From: DATIRA01 sp964553405
GTDB lineage: Bacteria > Pseudomonadota > Gammaproteobacteria > Steroidobacterales > Steroidobacteraceae
DNA length: 36,333 nucleotides
Assembly: GCA_964553405.1 (NCBI GenBank)
Contig: CAZKLS010000017.1
Span: 1-36,333, forward strand
Direction: 5' to 3'
This document shows, in pieces, positions 23,807-32,402 of this stretch. Position 1 is the stretch's first letter, and each line of letters starts with the position of its first letter. A model generated the notes under the pieces. The model searched no databases, was not told the origin of the DNA, and saw nothing but the letters and a program-made list of their open reading frames with translations. Position numbers and translations under genes: made by a program.

Positions 23807-25393
23807 TCAGGCCGCGGCGGCCTGCTCCGTCGGTGCCGACGTCCTGATCAGGTGGTCGAATGCCGACAGCGCGGCCTTGGAGCCGTCGCCCATCGCGATG
23901 ACGATCTGCTTGTAGGGTGTCGTCGTCGCATCGCCGGCCGCGAACACGCCTGGCATGGACGTCTGACCGCGTGCATCCACCTCGATCTCGCCGCGCGAGG
24001 TCAGCGCGATGCTCTGTGCCAGCCACTCGGTGTTCGGCAGCAGGCCGATCTGGACGAAGACGCCCTCCAGCTCGACGTGGTGCATCTCGCCCGAGCTTCG
24101 GTCACGGTAGCTGAGACCGCTCACGCGACCGCTGCTGCCGTGCACCTCGGTCGTCTCGGCGGAGACGATCACGCGCACGTTTGGCAGGCTCCGAAGCTTG
24201 CGCTGCAGCACCTCGTCAGCGCGCAGGCGCGAGTCGTATTCGATCAGCGTGACCTTCGAGACGATGCCGGCGAGATCGATGGCCGCCTCGACCCCCGAGT
24301 TTCCGCCGCCGATCACGGCGACCCGCTTGCCCTTGAACAGCGGGCCGTCGCAGTGCGGGCAGTACGCGACGCCGCGCCCGCGATACTCGCGCTCGCCTGG
24401 AACGTTCATCTCCCGCCAGCGTGCACCGGTCGACAGTATCAGGCTGCGGCTGCGCAGGCGGGCGCCGTTCGCGAGTTCCACGGTCAGCAACCCGGCGGCG
24501 TCCGCGGGCTGCAGCGAGACGGCGCGCTGCGACTCCATGACGTCGACCTCGTAGCTCCTGACGTGGTTCTCCAGCGCCGCAGAGAGCTTCGGACCCTCGG
24601 TGTGCGGGACCGATATGAAATTCTCGATGCCGAGCGTGTCGAGCAGCTGCCCCCCGAAACGCTCTGCCACGACGCCGGTACGCACGCCCTTTCGCGCCGC
24701 ATAGATCGCGGCGGCTGCGCCGGCCGGGCCTCCGCCCACGACCAGCACGTCGAAGGGATCCTTCGCGTCGATCTGCTCGGCTTCCTTCGTGCCCGCGTCC
24801 TTGTCCAGCCTGGAGAGGATCTCCGCGATGCTCATCCGGCCCTGGCCGAACGGCTCGCCGTTCAGGTAGACCGAGGGCACCGCCATGATCTGCCGCTCTT
24901 CGACCTCCGCCTGGAACAGCGCGCCGTCGATCATCGTGCTGCGAACCCGCGGGTTCCGCACCGCCATCAGGTTCAAGGCCTGCACGACCTCGGGGCAGTT
25001 CTGGCAGCTGAGCGAAATATAGACCTCGAACTCGAGATCCTCGTCGATGGCCTCGATCTGCTCGATGACGGCGGCCTCGGCCTTCGGCGGATGCCCGCCG
25101 GCCTGCAGCAGCGCCAGCACCAGCGACGTGAACTCGTGACCCATCGGCAATCCAGCGAACCGGATGCCCATCTGCGCGCCAGAGCCGCTCACGCTGAACG
25201 AAGGCACGCGCACCGAGCCGTCCGGCTCACGCTGCTCGAGCGTGATCAGGCTGGACAGCGCTGCGATCTCGCGCAGCAGATCGTGCATCTCCCGCGCCGC
25301 GTCACTGTCGTCCAGCGTCGCGACGATCTCTACGGGTCGGGTCAGGCGCTCCAGGTATCCCTGCAGCTGCTGCTTCAGCGTGGCGTCGAGCAT
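23807..25393 (-). CDS. ahpF: Alkyl hydroperoxide reductase subunit F
   Basis: This 528-aa flavoprotein uses NADH to re-reduce AhpC. The start at 25393 is fixed by AAGGAG ten bases upstream and by the family start MLDATLKQQLQGYLERL. The N-terminal thioredoxin-like domain has its redox pair Cys130/Cys133 in SCQNCPEVVQ. FAD binding is at VLVVGGGPAGAAAAIYAARKG (217 on). The thioredoxin-reductase-type pair Cys345/Cys348 is in AYCPHCDGPLFKG, the same numbering as Escherichia coli AhpF, and NADH binding is at VAVIGGGNSGVEA. ATGDATTTPYKQ near the C-terminus is the second FAD motif. It lies downstream of ahpC, separated by a large hairpin. Confidence 0.97.
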   Translation of the reverse strand: MLDATLKQQLQGYLERLTRPVEIVATLDDSDAAREMHDLLREIAALSSLITLEQREPDGSVRVPSFSVSGSGAQMGIRFAGLPMGHEFTSLVLALLQAGGHPPKAEAAVIEQIEAIDEDLEFEVYISLSCQNCPEVVQALNLMAVRNPRVRSTMIDGALFQAEVEERQIMAVPSVYLNGEPFGQGRMSIAEILSRLDKDAGTKEAEQIDAKDPFDVLVVGGGPAGAAAAIYAARKGVRTGVVAERFGGQLLDTLGIENFISVPHTEGPKLSAALENHVRSYEVDVMESQRAVSLQPADAAGLLTVELANGARLRSRSLILSTGARWREMNVPGEREYRGRGVAYCPHCDGPLFKGKRVAVIGGGNSGVEAAIDLAGIVSKVTLIEYDSRLRADEVLQRKLRSLPNVRVIVSAETTEVHGSSGRVSGLSYRDRSSGEMHHVELEGVFVQIGLLPNTEWLAQSIALTSRGEIEVDARGQTSMPGVFAAGDATTTPYKQIVIAMGDGSKAALSAFDHLIRTSAPTEQAAAA

Positions 25394-25424
25394 CTTGCGG
25401 TTACTCCTTGGCTTTGCGGCGAGG

Positions 25425-25465
25425 GCCGTCCGCCCCGTCCGTCGGATCCGGACGGGGCGGGCGGC
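25425..25465 (-). promoter_or_regulatory. Large intercistronic hairpin between ahpC and ahpF
   Basis: A 17-base arm (25425-25441) and its partner (25449-25465) pair along their full length around a 7-base loop; sixteen pairs are perfect and one is a T-G wobble. It lies 16 bases after the ahpC stop and 31 bases before the ahpF ATG, leaving the ahpF ribosome site free. No T-tract follows, so it is more likely a partial terminator or a 3'-end stabiliser for ahpC mRNA than a full stop. Either would give more AhpC than AhpF. Confidence 0.7.
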
Positions 25466-25481
25466 GCGCAGCGGACCCGAC

Positions 25482-26048
25482 TCAGATCTTGCCGACCAGG
25501 TCGAGCGAAGGGGCGAGCGTCTTCTCGCCTGGCGTCCACTTGGCCGGGCAGACCTCGCCCGGGTGCGCGGCGATGTACTGTGCCGCCTGCACCTTGCGCA
25601 GCAGTTCCCTGGCGTCGCGGCCGATGCCGAGGTCGTTGATCTCGGCCACCTTGACGACACCTTCCGGGTTGACGACGAAGGTGCCGCGCAGCGCGAGACC
25701 CTCTTCCTCGATCAGCACGCCGAAATTGCGGCTGATCGCGTGGGTCGGGTCCCCGATCATCGGGTAGCGGATCTTCCTGATCGTGTCGGAGGCGTCGTGC
25801 CAGGCCTTGTGCGTGAAGTGCGTGTCCGTGGACACCCCGTAGATCTCGACGCCGAGCTTCTGGAACTCGGTATAGAGGTCGGCCAGGTCACCGAGCTCCG
25901 TCGGGCAGACGAAGGTGAAGTCGGCCGGGTAGAAGAAGAAGACGGACCATTTTCCCTTCAGGTCGGCGTCCGTGACCTGCACGAACTCGCCGTCGTGAAA
26001 CGCGGTCGCCGTGAAGGGCTTGATTGTGCTGTTGATGATCGAGCTCAT
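25482..26048 (-). CDS. ahpC: Alkyl hydroperoxide reductase subunit C (2-Cys peroxiredoxin)
   Basis: This 188-aa peroxiredoxin reduces H2O2, organic peroxides and peroxynitrite. Peroxidatic Cys48 is in FYPADFTFVCPTE and resolving Cys167 is in HPGEVCPAKW near the C-terminus, the classical AhpC arrangement. The family start is MSSIINSTIKPF, and GGAG precedes the ATG by eight bases. Length equals the Escherichia coli protein within a residue or two. It is the first gene of the ahpC-ahpF unit, and its upstream region holds promoter-like and repeat sequences. Confidence 0.98.
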   Translation of the reverse strand: MSSIINSTIKPFTATAFHDGEFVQVTDADLKGKWSVFFFYPADFTFVCPTELGDLADLYTEFQKLGVEIYGVSTDTHFTHKAWHDASDTIRKIRYPMIGDPTHAISRNFGVLIEEEGLALRGTFVVNPEGVVKVAEINDLGIGRDARELLRKVQAAQYIAAHPGEVCPAKWTPGEKTLAPSLDLVGKI

Positions 26049-26089
26049 TTGCGTATCTCCGTTGTCAGAGGTGAAACCTGAGTACGCAA

Positions 26090-26144
26090 ACGATAGCCGC
26101 GGCCCATCAATAGGGCCAATGGATAGTTCTTCTAGGAGCGATAG
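26090..26144 (-). promoter_or_regulatory. ahpC promoter region with four CTAT repeats
   Basis: On the minus strand TTGGCC (26119-26114) and TATCGT (26095-26090) form a sigma-70-like pair with an 18-base spacer, each a 4/6 match. Four CTAT boxes lie at 26144-26141, 26126-26123, 26113-26110 and 26096-26093. CTAT/ATAG tetramers are the contact elements of OxyR sites, but the spacing (18, 13 and 17 bases) does not fit the published full OxyR consensus. GGCCC-7-GGGCC (26101-26117) is an inverted repeat across the spacer. Peroxide control is likely by family, while the regulator remains uncertain. Confidence 0.4.
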
Positions 26145-26154
26145 ATACTGCCTC

Positions 26155-26733
26155 TCAACACGCCCCTGCGTCCGCCCGCTCGGCCTGCAGGCTCATTCGC
26201 ATCCGCACGAGGTCCCGGTCCTCCGAATCCGGCAGGGTCTCGAAGCCGAGCGCGCGGGCGAGCCCCTGCATCCGGCGATTCTCGGCGAACGAGACGCCCT
26301 CGATGATCCGTACGCCTCGGTCCCGCGCTATACGGACGAGGCGCCCGAGCAGCTCCTGGGCGAGCCCGGTGCCACGCCAGGCATCCCCGACCACGATGGC
26401 GAAGTCGCATGAATGACCGTCGGGCGCGATCGAATAGCGCGCGACGCCGATCTGGCGGGAGCCGTGCGGCAGGTCCAGCACCGCGATCAGGGCCATTTCG
26501 CGCTGGTAGTCGATCTGGGTGAACTCCGCCAGCATCTCGTCGGTGAGCTCGTCCAGCTCGTACAGGAATCTCTGGTAGCGCGACTCGCTGGACAGTCCCT
26601 GCAGGAACTCGACCTCCAGCAGCGCGTCCTCGGCCCGGATCGGCCTGATCGTGACGACCACGCCGTTCGCGAGCACGACCGCCTCGCTGAGGCTCGCGGG
26701 GTAGCCACCGGTCACCTGTGGACTGGATTCCAT
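26155..26733 (-). CDS. GNAT-family N-acetyltransferase
   Basis: This 192-aa protein resembles the acetyltransferase domain of Pat/AcuA-like and acyl-CoA synthetase-linked GNATs: VVVTIRPIRAEDALLEVEFL, LSSESRYQRFLYELDELTDE and FTQIDYQREMALIAV. The acetyl-CoA loop is at VVGDAWRGTGLAQELLGRLV (Q/R-x-x-G-x-G/A type), and the C-terminal part has FAENRRMQGLARALGFE. The ATG at 26733 has GGGAGA upstream. An open frame continues to 26811 across a palindrome, and that longer start looks less likely. Protein lysine acetylation is a plausible role, but the substrate is unknown. It is upstream of ahpC on the same strand. Confidence 0.87.
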   Translation of the reverse strand: MESSPQVTGGYPASLSEAVVLANGVVVTIRPIRAEDALLEVEFLQGLSSESRYQRFLYELDELTDEMLAEFTQIDYQREMALIAVLDLPHGSRQIGVARYSIAPDGHSCDFAIVVGDAWRGTGLAQELLGRLVRIARDRGVRIIEGVSFAENRRMQGLARALGFETLPDSEDRDLVRMRMSLQAERADAGAC

Positions 26734-26793
26734 GGACTCTCGTCTCCCGGCAGATGGATGCGACGACGCAATTGGAGCAATTCTGACACGGCG

Positions 26794-26812
26794 GATGCTG
26801 CGACGCAGCATC
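26794..26812. promoter_or_regulatory. Perfect palindrome upstream of the GNAT gene
   Basis: GATGCTGCG (26794-26802), one central base, and CGCAGCATC (26804-26812) give 9-bp perfect arms, the geometry of a dimeric repressor operator. A second small inverted repeat, AATTG-3-CAATT (26770-26782), lies closer to the ATG. Both sit in the untranslated leader between the promoter-like sequence and the GNAT start. Confidence 0.45.
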
Positions 26813-26882
26813 GACTTTCCCGCATCCGGACGGACCTGGATCTGCAGCCGAGATAGGCGGATTTCGGCGGATTTAAGAAACT

Positions 26883-26910
26883 ATTATGGCTTATAGACGC
26901 CGATTGACAC
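26883..26910 (-). promoter_or_regulatory. Putative sigma-70 promoter of the GNAT gene
   Basis: On the minus strand GTGTCA (26910-26905, 4/6) and CATAAT (26888-26883, 5/6) are separated by 16 bases, in the only clearly AT-rich stretch of this 236-base gap. Transcription would begin near 26876, giving a leader of about 140 bases that includes the palindrome. Confidence 0.4.
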
Positions 26911-26969
26911 TTTTCGACGCAGATCGAATCCGTAGCTACAGCTGAACCGGACTCGGCTCCAACAGGCCG

Positions 26970-28436
26970 CTAGTAGTCGTGTTCCAGTATCTGCCGGGCA
27001 CGCCGGCAGATCTCGCGCCCGTAGTCCGTCCATTGCCCCTGTCCCCAGTACCGGTAGCAACTCGTCTGGGAAGCGAGCAGGTGAAGCATTGCGTTGCGGT
27101 ACCTGCGCTCGCAGGTTGGCTGCTGCCGGAGCGTCACCTTCTCGTGGAAGAGGGCGCTCGCCTCCTCCATCGGCCCCAGCACGTTCTGGTACCCCCGAAC
27201 CCAGCTCAACTCGCTGGTCCAGCTGCCGCCGTCCATGTGGAAGCCATCGTTTTCGCTGCGCAGCACGTCGACGACCTGCCGCAGCCGCTCGAGCCCGTCG
27301 CCGGGCTGCATCCGGTCCCAGATGCGGCCATGGAACAGCGGCTGGATCTCGGGCAGGTCCTGCTCGCCGACGCCCTGCGCCCAGAGGTGCTCCAGGTACT
27401 CGGTCGCGTTGAGCAGCGGGACCTCCCCATGGGCAGCCTGCCGCACGACATCGAAGTACTTCGACGGGAACTCGTTCATCATCACGCCGCCGTTCTCTCC
27501 GTCGGCGATCTGCGTCACCAGCGGCGGCACGGACCGCCCGGCCAGCTCGATCCGATCCAGGCCGCCGGCCTCGAACCAGGGCTGCATCTGCCCGACGAGC
27601 TTGCTGTCGGAGCCCTGAGTCTTGACGATCGCGACGATGCTGGCCGTTTCACCCGCCGCGTTGCGGCAGACGAGCCGGTGCGGCAGGTGAGGGTGGCGGG
27701 GCGGCGCGCCGGTTGCGGGTTCTTCGACCGTGTGTTCCTGGACCAGCACCCAGCGGTAGCCGCAGTCCTTCAGCGTGCGGACGAACTCGTAGGCCACCTC
27801 GGGGTGGTTGGGAAGCGCCATCTCGGACGGCGAAAAGCCGCGCACCCGGGCCAGCGCCTCGAGCCCGAACATGGCCGCGAAGTGATGCTGCCAGGCCCGC
27901 ACGTGCAGCCGGAAGTCCTGCACCGGAGTCGAAGGCGCGACCGCGTGGCCCCAGGGCGCGCCCAGCCACTCGACCGCCCGGCGGTATTGCGGTTCGCAGG
28001 TGACCCGCCGCAGGCTGTCGATCACTTCGTCCGCGCCCATCAGCCGCAGCCCGTGCAGCAGCGTGCCGGAATACTCGAGCATCACGCGGGGCTCGAGGCC
28101 TTCTGCCAGCAGTTGCGGGACGAACTCGCCCATCCTTGCATAGCAGCGACGGAAGACGGCCGCGTTGTGGTTGTCGCCCACGTCCGGGTGCTCGCACATG
28201 TACTGCAGGTTGCCGATCAGCGCCGCCGTGCGGAGGTCCGTGCCCCCGGCCGGCACCAGCGGCTGATGCATGTGCAGCGCGATCGAACAGGCGCTTCGTA
28301 TCCTCTCGAACGGAACGCGGCTCTCGGCCAGGAACACGGGGCGATCCGCCGCGCCAGCGATCACCTGCTCGATCAGCCCCTCCGAGCCGCTCAGGTTCGG
28401 CAGCCCGTCCAGATACTCTGGAATCGACGACGTCAC
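26970..28436 (-). CDS. Glycoside hydrolase family 57 protein
   Basis: This 488-aa protein belongs to the family of alpha-glucan amylases and 4-alpha-glucanotransferases. The family 57 signature is ALHMHQP. The region around the presumed nucleophile is GFSPSEMALPNHPEV, and a later block is QIADGENGGVMMNEFPSKYF. There is no signal peptide, so it acts in the cytoplasm. The start is GTG at 28436, which overlaps the glgA stop as GTGA. The open frame to 28562 lies inside glgA and reads as Arg-rich noise. Coupling with glycogen synthase indicates a role in glycogen or maltodextrin metabolism (branching, debranching or trimming); exact activity cannot be assigned. Confidence 0.88.
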   Translation of the reverse strand: MTSSIPEYLDGLPNLSGSEGLIEQVIAGAADRPVFLAESRVPFERIRSACSIALHMHQPLVPAGGTDLRTAALIGNLQYMCEHPDVGDNHNAAVFRRCYARMGEFVPQLLAEGLEPRVMLEYSGTLLHGLRLMGADEVIDSLRRVTCEPQYRRAVEWLGAPWGHAVAPSTPVQDFRLHVRAWQHHFAAMFGLEALARVRGFSPSEMALPNHPEVAYEFVRTLKDCGYRWVLVQEHTVEEPATGAPPRHPHLPHRLVCRNAAGETASIVAIVKTQGSDSKLVGQMQPWFEAGGLDRIELAGRSVPPLVTQIADGENGGVMMNEFPSKYFDVVRQAAHGEVPLLNATEYLEHLWAQGVGEQDLPEIQPLFHGRIWDRMQPGDGLERLRQVVDVLRSENDGFHMDGGSWTSELSWVRGYQNVLGPMEEASALFHEKVTLRQQPTCERRYRNAMLHLLASQTSCYRYWGQGQWTDYGREICRRARQILEHDY

Positions 28437-29914
28437 GCGCCCTGCTTGTGCCGGATGAACTCGTACACGTCGAGGTAATGCTGCGCCGGACGATTCCAGG
28501 AGTAGTCCCAGCGCATTCCTTGCGTCACGAGCTCCCGGAACAACGCAGGCTCGCCGTGCCACAGCCCGAGCGCGCGGTCGAGCGCCGACTCGAGCCCCGC
28601 GTTGTCCGCGTGCTCGAAGACGAAGCCATTGCGTTCATGTCGCGGCCGCTCGGAGAAGTCCCAGTCGAACACCGTGTCCTTCAGACCGCCGACCGCGCGG
28701 ACGACCGGCACCGTGCCGTAGCGCAGCGCGATCATCTGCGAGAGTCCGCAAGGCTCGTAGAGGCTCGGCATCACCAGCAGGTCGGCTCCGGCGTAGATCA
28801 GGTGGGCCAGCTCCTCGTCGTAGCCGATTTCGAGGTGACAGTCCGGATCGTCGTTGAGCCGGCGGCGCAGCTGCCAGAAATCCTCGTTGATGCCGTGCTC
28901 GGACCCCGACCCCAGCAGCACGAACTGCGCCCGGCGCTCGAGCGAATGGAAGATCGCGTGGCGTATCAGGTGCAGGCCCTTCTGCGCATCGAGACGACCG
29001 ACGTAGGCGACGACCGGGCGGGCGACGTCGCGCAACAGCAGCCGTTCGCGCAGAGCCCGCGTGTTGCCGGCCTTGCGTTCGACGTTCGAGGCGTTGAAGT
29101 GGCTCGGAATGTGCGGGTCGAGCTCCGGATTCCACGTCTCGTAGTCGAGGCCGTTCAGGATGCCGCCGAACTTGTCCCGGTGCAGGTGCAGCGTGTGCCC
29201 GAGGCCGAATCCGACTTCGCTGTGCCTCGCCTCCCACGCGTGGTGCGGGGAGACGGTTGTGACGAAGTTCGAATAGAGGATGGCCCCGCGCATGATGTTG
29301 ATCGCGTGATGGTCGAGGTCGTCTCCCATGCGCTCGGGCGCCCCGAAGTACTCGGGCCGGCCCAGCCCCGTAGCCTGCAATATCTGCGGTCCGGTGATCC
29401 CCTGGTGCCGGAAGTTGTGGATCGTGTGGCATACGCGCAGATCGGCCAACCCGACGCCTGCGTAAATCTCATAGAGCAGGACCGGGACCAGGCCGGAATG
29501 CCAGTCGTGCGTGTGAACCACGTCCGGCCGCTTGCCGGCCTGGAGCATGAACTCGAGCGCCGCCTTGCTGAAGAACGCGAAGCGCTCGGCGTCGTCCGCG
29601 AAGCCGTAGTACGTTCCTCGGTTGAAGAACTGCTGCCGGCAATGCGGCTCGATGAAGAAGCACTTGCGGCCGTGCACGAAGCCGAACCAGACCGAGCAGC
29701 GGATCGCGCCGCCGTCCCACGGTACCCAGAGATCGTCGTAGCTGACCTGCAGGCCCCAGACCTCGTTCTCGCGCATGCAGTCGTACTTGGGCAGGATGAT
29801 CTCGACGGCATGGCCGCGCAGTTCCAGTTCGCGGCTCAGGCCGTGCACGACGTCGGCGAGACCGCCGACCTTGGCGACCGGAGCACATTCGGAGGCGACC
29901 ATTACGACGTACAT
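28433..29914 (-). CDS. glgA: Glycogen synthase (ADP-glucose type, GT5)
   Basis: This 493-aa enzyme transfers glucose from ADP-glucose to alpha-1,4-glucan. The diagnostic N-terminus is ASECAPVAKVGGLADV with the sugar-nucleotide-binding Lys15 of KVGGL. Other motifs: HTHDWHSGLVPVLLY, CHTIHNFRHQG (GT5 block), YVGRLDAQKGLHL and the C-terminal MPSLYEPCGLSQMIALRYGT. The ATG follows AGGTG. It is the first gene of a two-gene unit with the GH57 gene (4-base overlap) and is divergent from the molybdopterin oxidoreductase, with 130 bases between the starts. No glgB, glgC or glgP is present in the window. Confidence 0.96.
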   Translation of the reverse strand: MYVVMVASECAPVAKVGGLADVVHGLSRELELRGHAVEIILPKYDCMRENEVWGLQVSYDDLWVPWDGGAIRCSVWFGFVHGRKCFFIEPHCRQQFFNRGTYYGFADDAERFAFFSKAALEFMLQAGKRPDVVHTHDWHSGLVPVLLYEIYAGVGLADLRVCHTIHNFRHQGITGPQILQATGLGRPEYFGAPERMGDDLDHHAINIMRGAILYSNFVTTVSPHHAWEARHSEVGFGLGHTLHLHRDKFGGILNGLDYETWNPELDPHIPSHFNASNVERKAGNTRALRERLLLRDVARPVVAYVGRLDAQKGLHLIRHAIFHSLERRAQFVLLGSGSEHGINEDFWQLRRRLNDDPDCHLEIGYDEELAHLIYAGADLLVMPSLYEPCGLSQMIALRYGTVPVVRAVGGLKDTVFDWDFSERPRHERNGFVFEHADNAGLESALDRALGLWHGEPALFRELVTQGMRWDYSWNRPAQHYLDVYEFIRHKQGA

Positions 29915-30044
29915 GCGGCACCTGTTAGGGGAATCACCCGCCCGGGGACCTGGCTCCCACGAGCCGAAGATCCGGCGCCGCCATTGTGCCCGGTTTTGTG
30001 CCGCGGGCGCGCTATGCTAAGCACAGTTCCCCGGGAGCCGGCAG

Positions 30045-32366
30045 ATGTCCGACGACGCAACAACCCCCTGGCGCAAGACTGCGTGCATCATCTGCGCGCT
30101 CAACTGCGGGCTCGAAGTGCAGACCACCGGCCGGCGCATCACGAAGATCCGGGGCGACGACGCCCATCCGATCTCCAAGGGCTACGTCTGCGAGAAGTCG
30201 CAACGACTGGATTACTACCAGAACGGAGCCGACCGGATCAGCTCACCGATGCGACGTCGCAGCGACGGCAGCTTCGAGGCCGTCGACTGGGACACCGCGA
30301 TCCGGGAAATCGCGGCGCGAATGGCGGCAATCAAGGACCGTCACGGCGGCGGGAGCATCCTGTATTTCGGTGGCGCGAACCAGGGCAGCCATCTCGGCGG
30401 CACCTACGCCGACGGCACGCAGAAGGCGCTGGGCATCCGTTACCGCTCGAATGCGCTGGCACAGGAGAAGACCGGCGAGTTCTGGGTTGCCGGCAAGATG
30501 CTCGGCACCGGCGTGCACGGCGACTTCGAGCACTGCGAGGTAGCGGTTTTCGTCGGCAAGAATCCCTGGCACTCGCACGGCATCGCGCGCACCCGCGTCG
30601 TGCTGCGCGAGATCCAGAAAGACCCGAAGCGCAGCCTGATCGTCATCGACCCCCGTCGCAGCGAGACAGCCGAGCTTGCCGACTTTCACTTGGCGACGCG
30701 ACCGGGCACGGACGCCTGGTGCCTGGCCGCGCTGGCCGCGATCCTGGTGCAGGAGCGGCTGGTTGCCCGCGACTGGATCGCGGAGCACACCAGCGGCTAC
30801 GAGCAGATCGAACCGGCGCTGCGAAAGATCGATGTAACGCGCTATGCGGAGATCTGCGGTGTCGAGGAGGACCTGCTGCGGCGCGCGGCGCGCCGGATCG
30901 CCCAGGCGAGCAGCGTCTCGATGATGGAAGATCTCGGCGTGCAGATGAACGTCAACTCCACGTTGAACAGCTATCTGCAGCGGCTCGTGTGGCTGCTCAC
31001 GGGTCACTATGGCCGGGAGGGGACCAACAACGCGTTCGTGCCGTTGCTCTCGTTGTCCAGGCTCAGCAAGGGCGAGGGTTCCAGCCGGCAGCCCCGCGGC
31101 GGCGGCCAGGCACGGCGCAGCCCGGTGGTTGGCGCGAAGATCATCATCGGGCTGATACCGTGCAACGTGATCCCGGAGGAGATCCTGACCGATCACCCCC
31201 AGCGATACCGAGCGATGTGGATCGAATGCGCGAACCCGGTACACTCGCTCGCGGACAGCCAACGGATGCGGCAGGCACTGCGCGCGCTCGAATTCTCGGT
31301 CGTCGTGGACGTCGCGATGACCGAGACGGCCCGCGAGGCCGACTACGTGCTGCCGGCCAGCAGCCAGTTCGAGAAGCCCGAAGCGACGTTCTTCAACCTG
31401 GAGTTTCCCCGCAACGGGTTCCAGCTGCGGCCGCCGCTGTTCGCGCCGCTGCCGGGCACGCTAACCGAAGCCGAGATCCACGCGAGGCTGATCGAGGCCC
31501 TCGGCGAACTCACGGAGCGAGACTACGCGCCGCTGCGGCGCGCGGCACGGCTCGGGCGAACGGCTTTTGCGCTCGCATTCGGCTGGGCGGCCGCTCGGAA
31601 TCCGCGGATTGCGCGGTATGCCTCGGTTGTCCTGTACCGCACGCTCGGACCCACGCTGCCCGCCGGCATGGAGTCCGCGGCCTCGCTCTGGGGCATCGCG
31701 CAGCTGTTCGTGCGCGGCGCGCCGAAGGCGGCGGCGCGCGCCGGGTTCGGCGGGCCACCGCTCGTCGCCGGCAACCGGCTGTTCGATGCGATCCTGTCGA
31801 ATGCCTCGGGACTCATCTTCGCGATCAGCGACTACCAGGAGAGCTGGCAGGCGATCGGCCTGCCGGATCACCGCATCAACCTCTATCTGGCCGAATTGCT
31901 TCCCGAACTCGAGCGCATCGATCGTGAAGGACCCACGCGGGACGAGGAGTATCCGTGGGTGCTCTCCGCCGGCGAACGCCGCAGCGACACGAGCAACACG
32001 CTGGTGCGTGACGCGAGCTGGCATCGCAAGGGCCGGTTCGGGACGCTGCGGCTCAGTCCCGCCGACGCCGCGACGCTCGGCTGTTCGAGCGGCGATACGC
32101 TGCGCCTGGCGACGCGCCGCGGCAGCACGGAGGTCGTCGCCGAAGTCACGGCGACGATGCAGCCGGGGCACATCTCGCTGCCGAACGGGCAGGGGCTGGA
32201 CTACCGGGCGGCGGACGGCTCGACGCATCGTGCCGGCGTGGCGCCGAACGAGTTGACGGATCTGACGCAGCGGGATTTCCTTGCGGGCACGCCCTGGCAC
32301 AAGCACGTGCCGGCGCGCCTGGAACGGCTGACCGACACGACCGCCGGCCGAGGCGCGAGCGACTGA
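30045..32366 (+). CDS. Molybdopterin-dependent oxidoreductase (DMSO reductase superfamily)
   Basis: This 773-aa protein has an N-terminal [4Fe-4S] site, Cys14, Cys17, Cys21 and Cys49 (C-x2-C-x3-C-x27-C), followed by bis-MGD binding domains: GNDKLIVIDPRRSET-like block SLIVIDPRRSETAELAD, then WIECANPVHSLADS and DYVLPASSQFEKPEATFFN. The C-terminal molydopterin-dinucleotide-binding barrel includes LRLSPADAATLGCSSGD and ISLPNGQGLDY. No Cys or Sec is obvious at the usual molybdenum-ligand position, and no Tat signal is present, so it is a cytoplasmic member of uncertain substrate, more like formate/xenobiotic-type oxidoreductases than nitrate reductase. GGGAGC precedes the ATG by seven bases. No small subunit gene is adjacent. 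Confidence 0.88.
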   Translation: MSDDATTPWRKTACIICALNCGLEVQTTGRRITKIRGDDAHPISKGYVCEKSQRLDYYQNGADRISSPMRRRSDGSFEAVDWDTAIREIAARMAAIKDRHGGGSILYFGGANQGSHLGGTYADGTQKALGIRYRSNALAQEKTGEFWVAGKMLGTGVHGDFEHCEVAVFVGKNPWHSHGIARTRVVLREIQKDPKRSLIVIDPRRSETAELADFHLATRPGTDAWCLAALAAILVQERLVARDWIAEHTSGYEQIEPALRKIDVTRYAEICGVEEDLLRRAARRIAQASSVSMMEDLGVQMNVNSTLNSYLQRLVWLLTGHYGREGTNNAFVPLLSLSRLSKGEGSSRQPRGGGQARRSPVVGAKIIIGLIPCNVIPEEILTDHPQRYRAMWIECANPVHSLADSQRMRQALRALEFSVVVDVAMTETAREADYVLPASSQFEKPEATFFNLEFPRNGFQLRPPLFAPLPGTLTEAEIHARLIEALGELTERDYAPLRRAARLGRTAFALAFGWAAARNPRIARYASVVLYRTLGPTLPAGMESAASLWGIAQLFVRGAPKAAARAGFGGPPLVAGNRLFDAILSNASGLIFAISDYQESWQAIGLPDHRINLYLAELLPELERIDREGPTRDEEYPWVLSAGERRSDTSNTLVRDASWHRKGRFGTLRLSPADAATLGCSSGDTLRLATRRGSTEVVAEVTATMQPGHISLPNGQGLDYRAADGSTHRAGVAPNELTDLTQRDFLAGTPWHKHVPARLERLTDTTAGRGASD

Positions 32367-32402
32367 GAACCCGGTTCACGATCCACTAAAGCGGAGACGA
32401 CC

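Noticed and set aside
26090..26144. A consensus OxyR site upstream of ahpC
   Set aside because: ATAG/CTAT boxes are present but the distances do not fit ATAG-N7-CTAT-N7 spacing, so only a tentative regulatory region is reported.
28136..31927. Plus-strand open frame of 1263 codons
   Set aside because: It runs antisense through the GH57 and glgA genes and then out of frame in the molybdoenzyme gene. It is a composite shadow with no domain.
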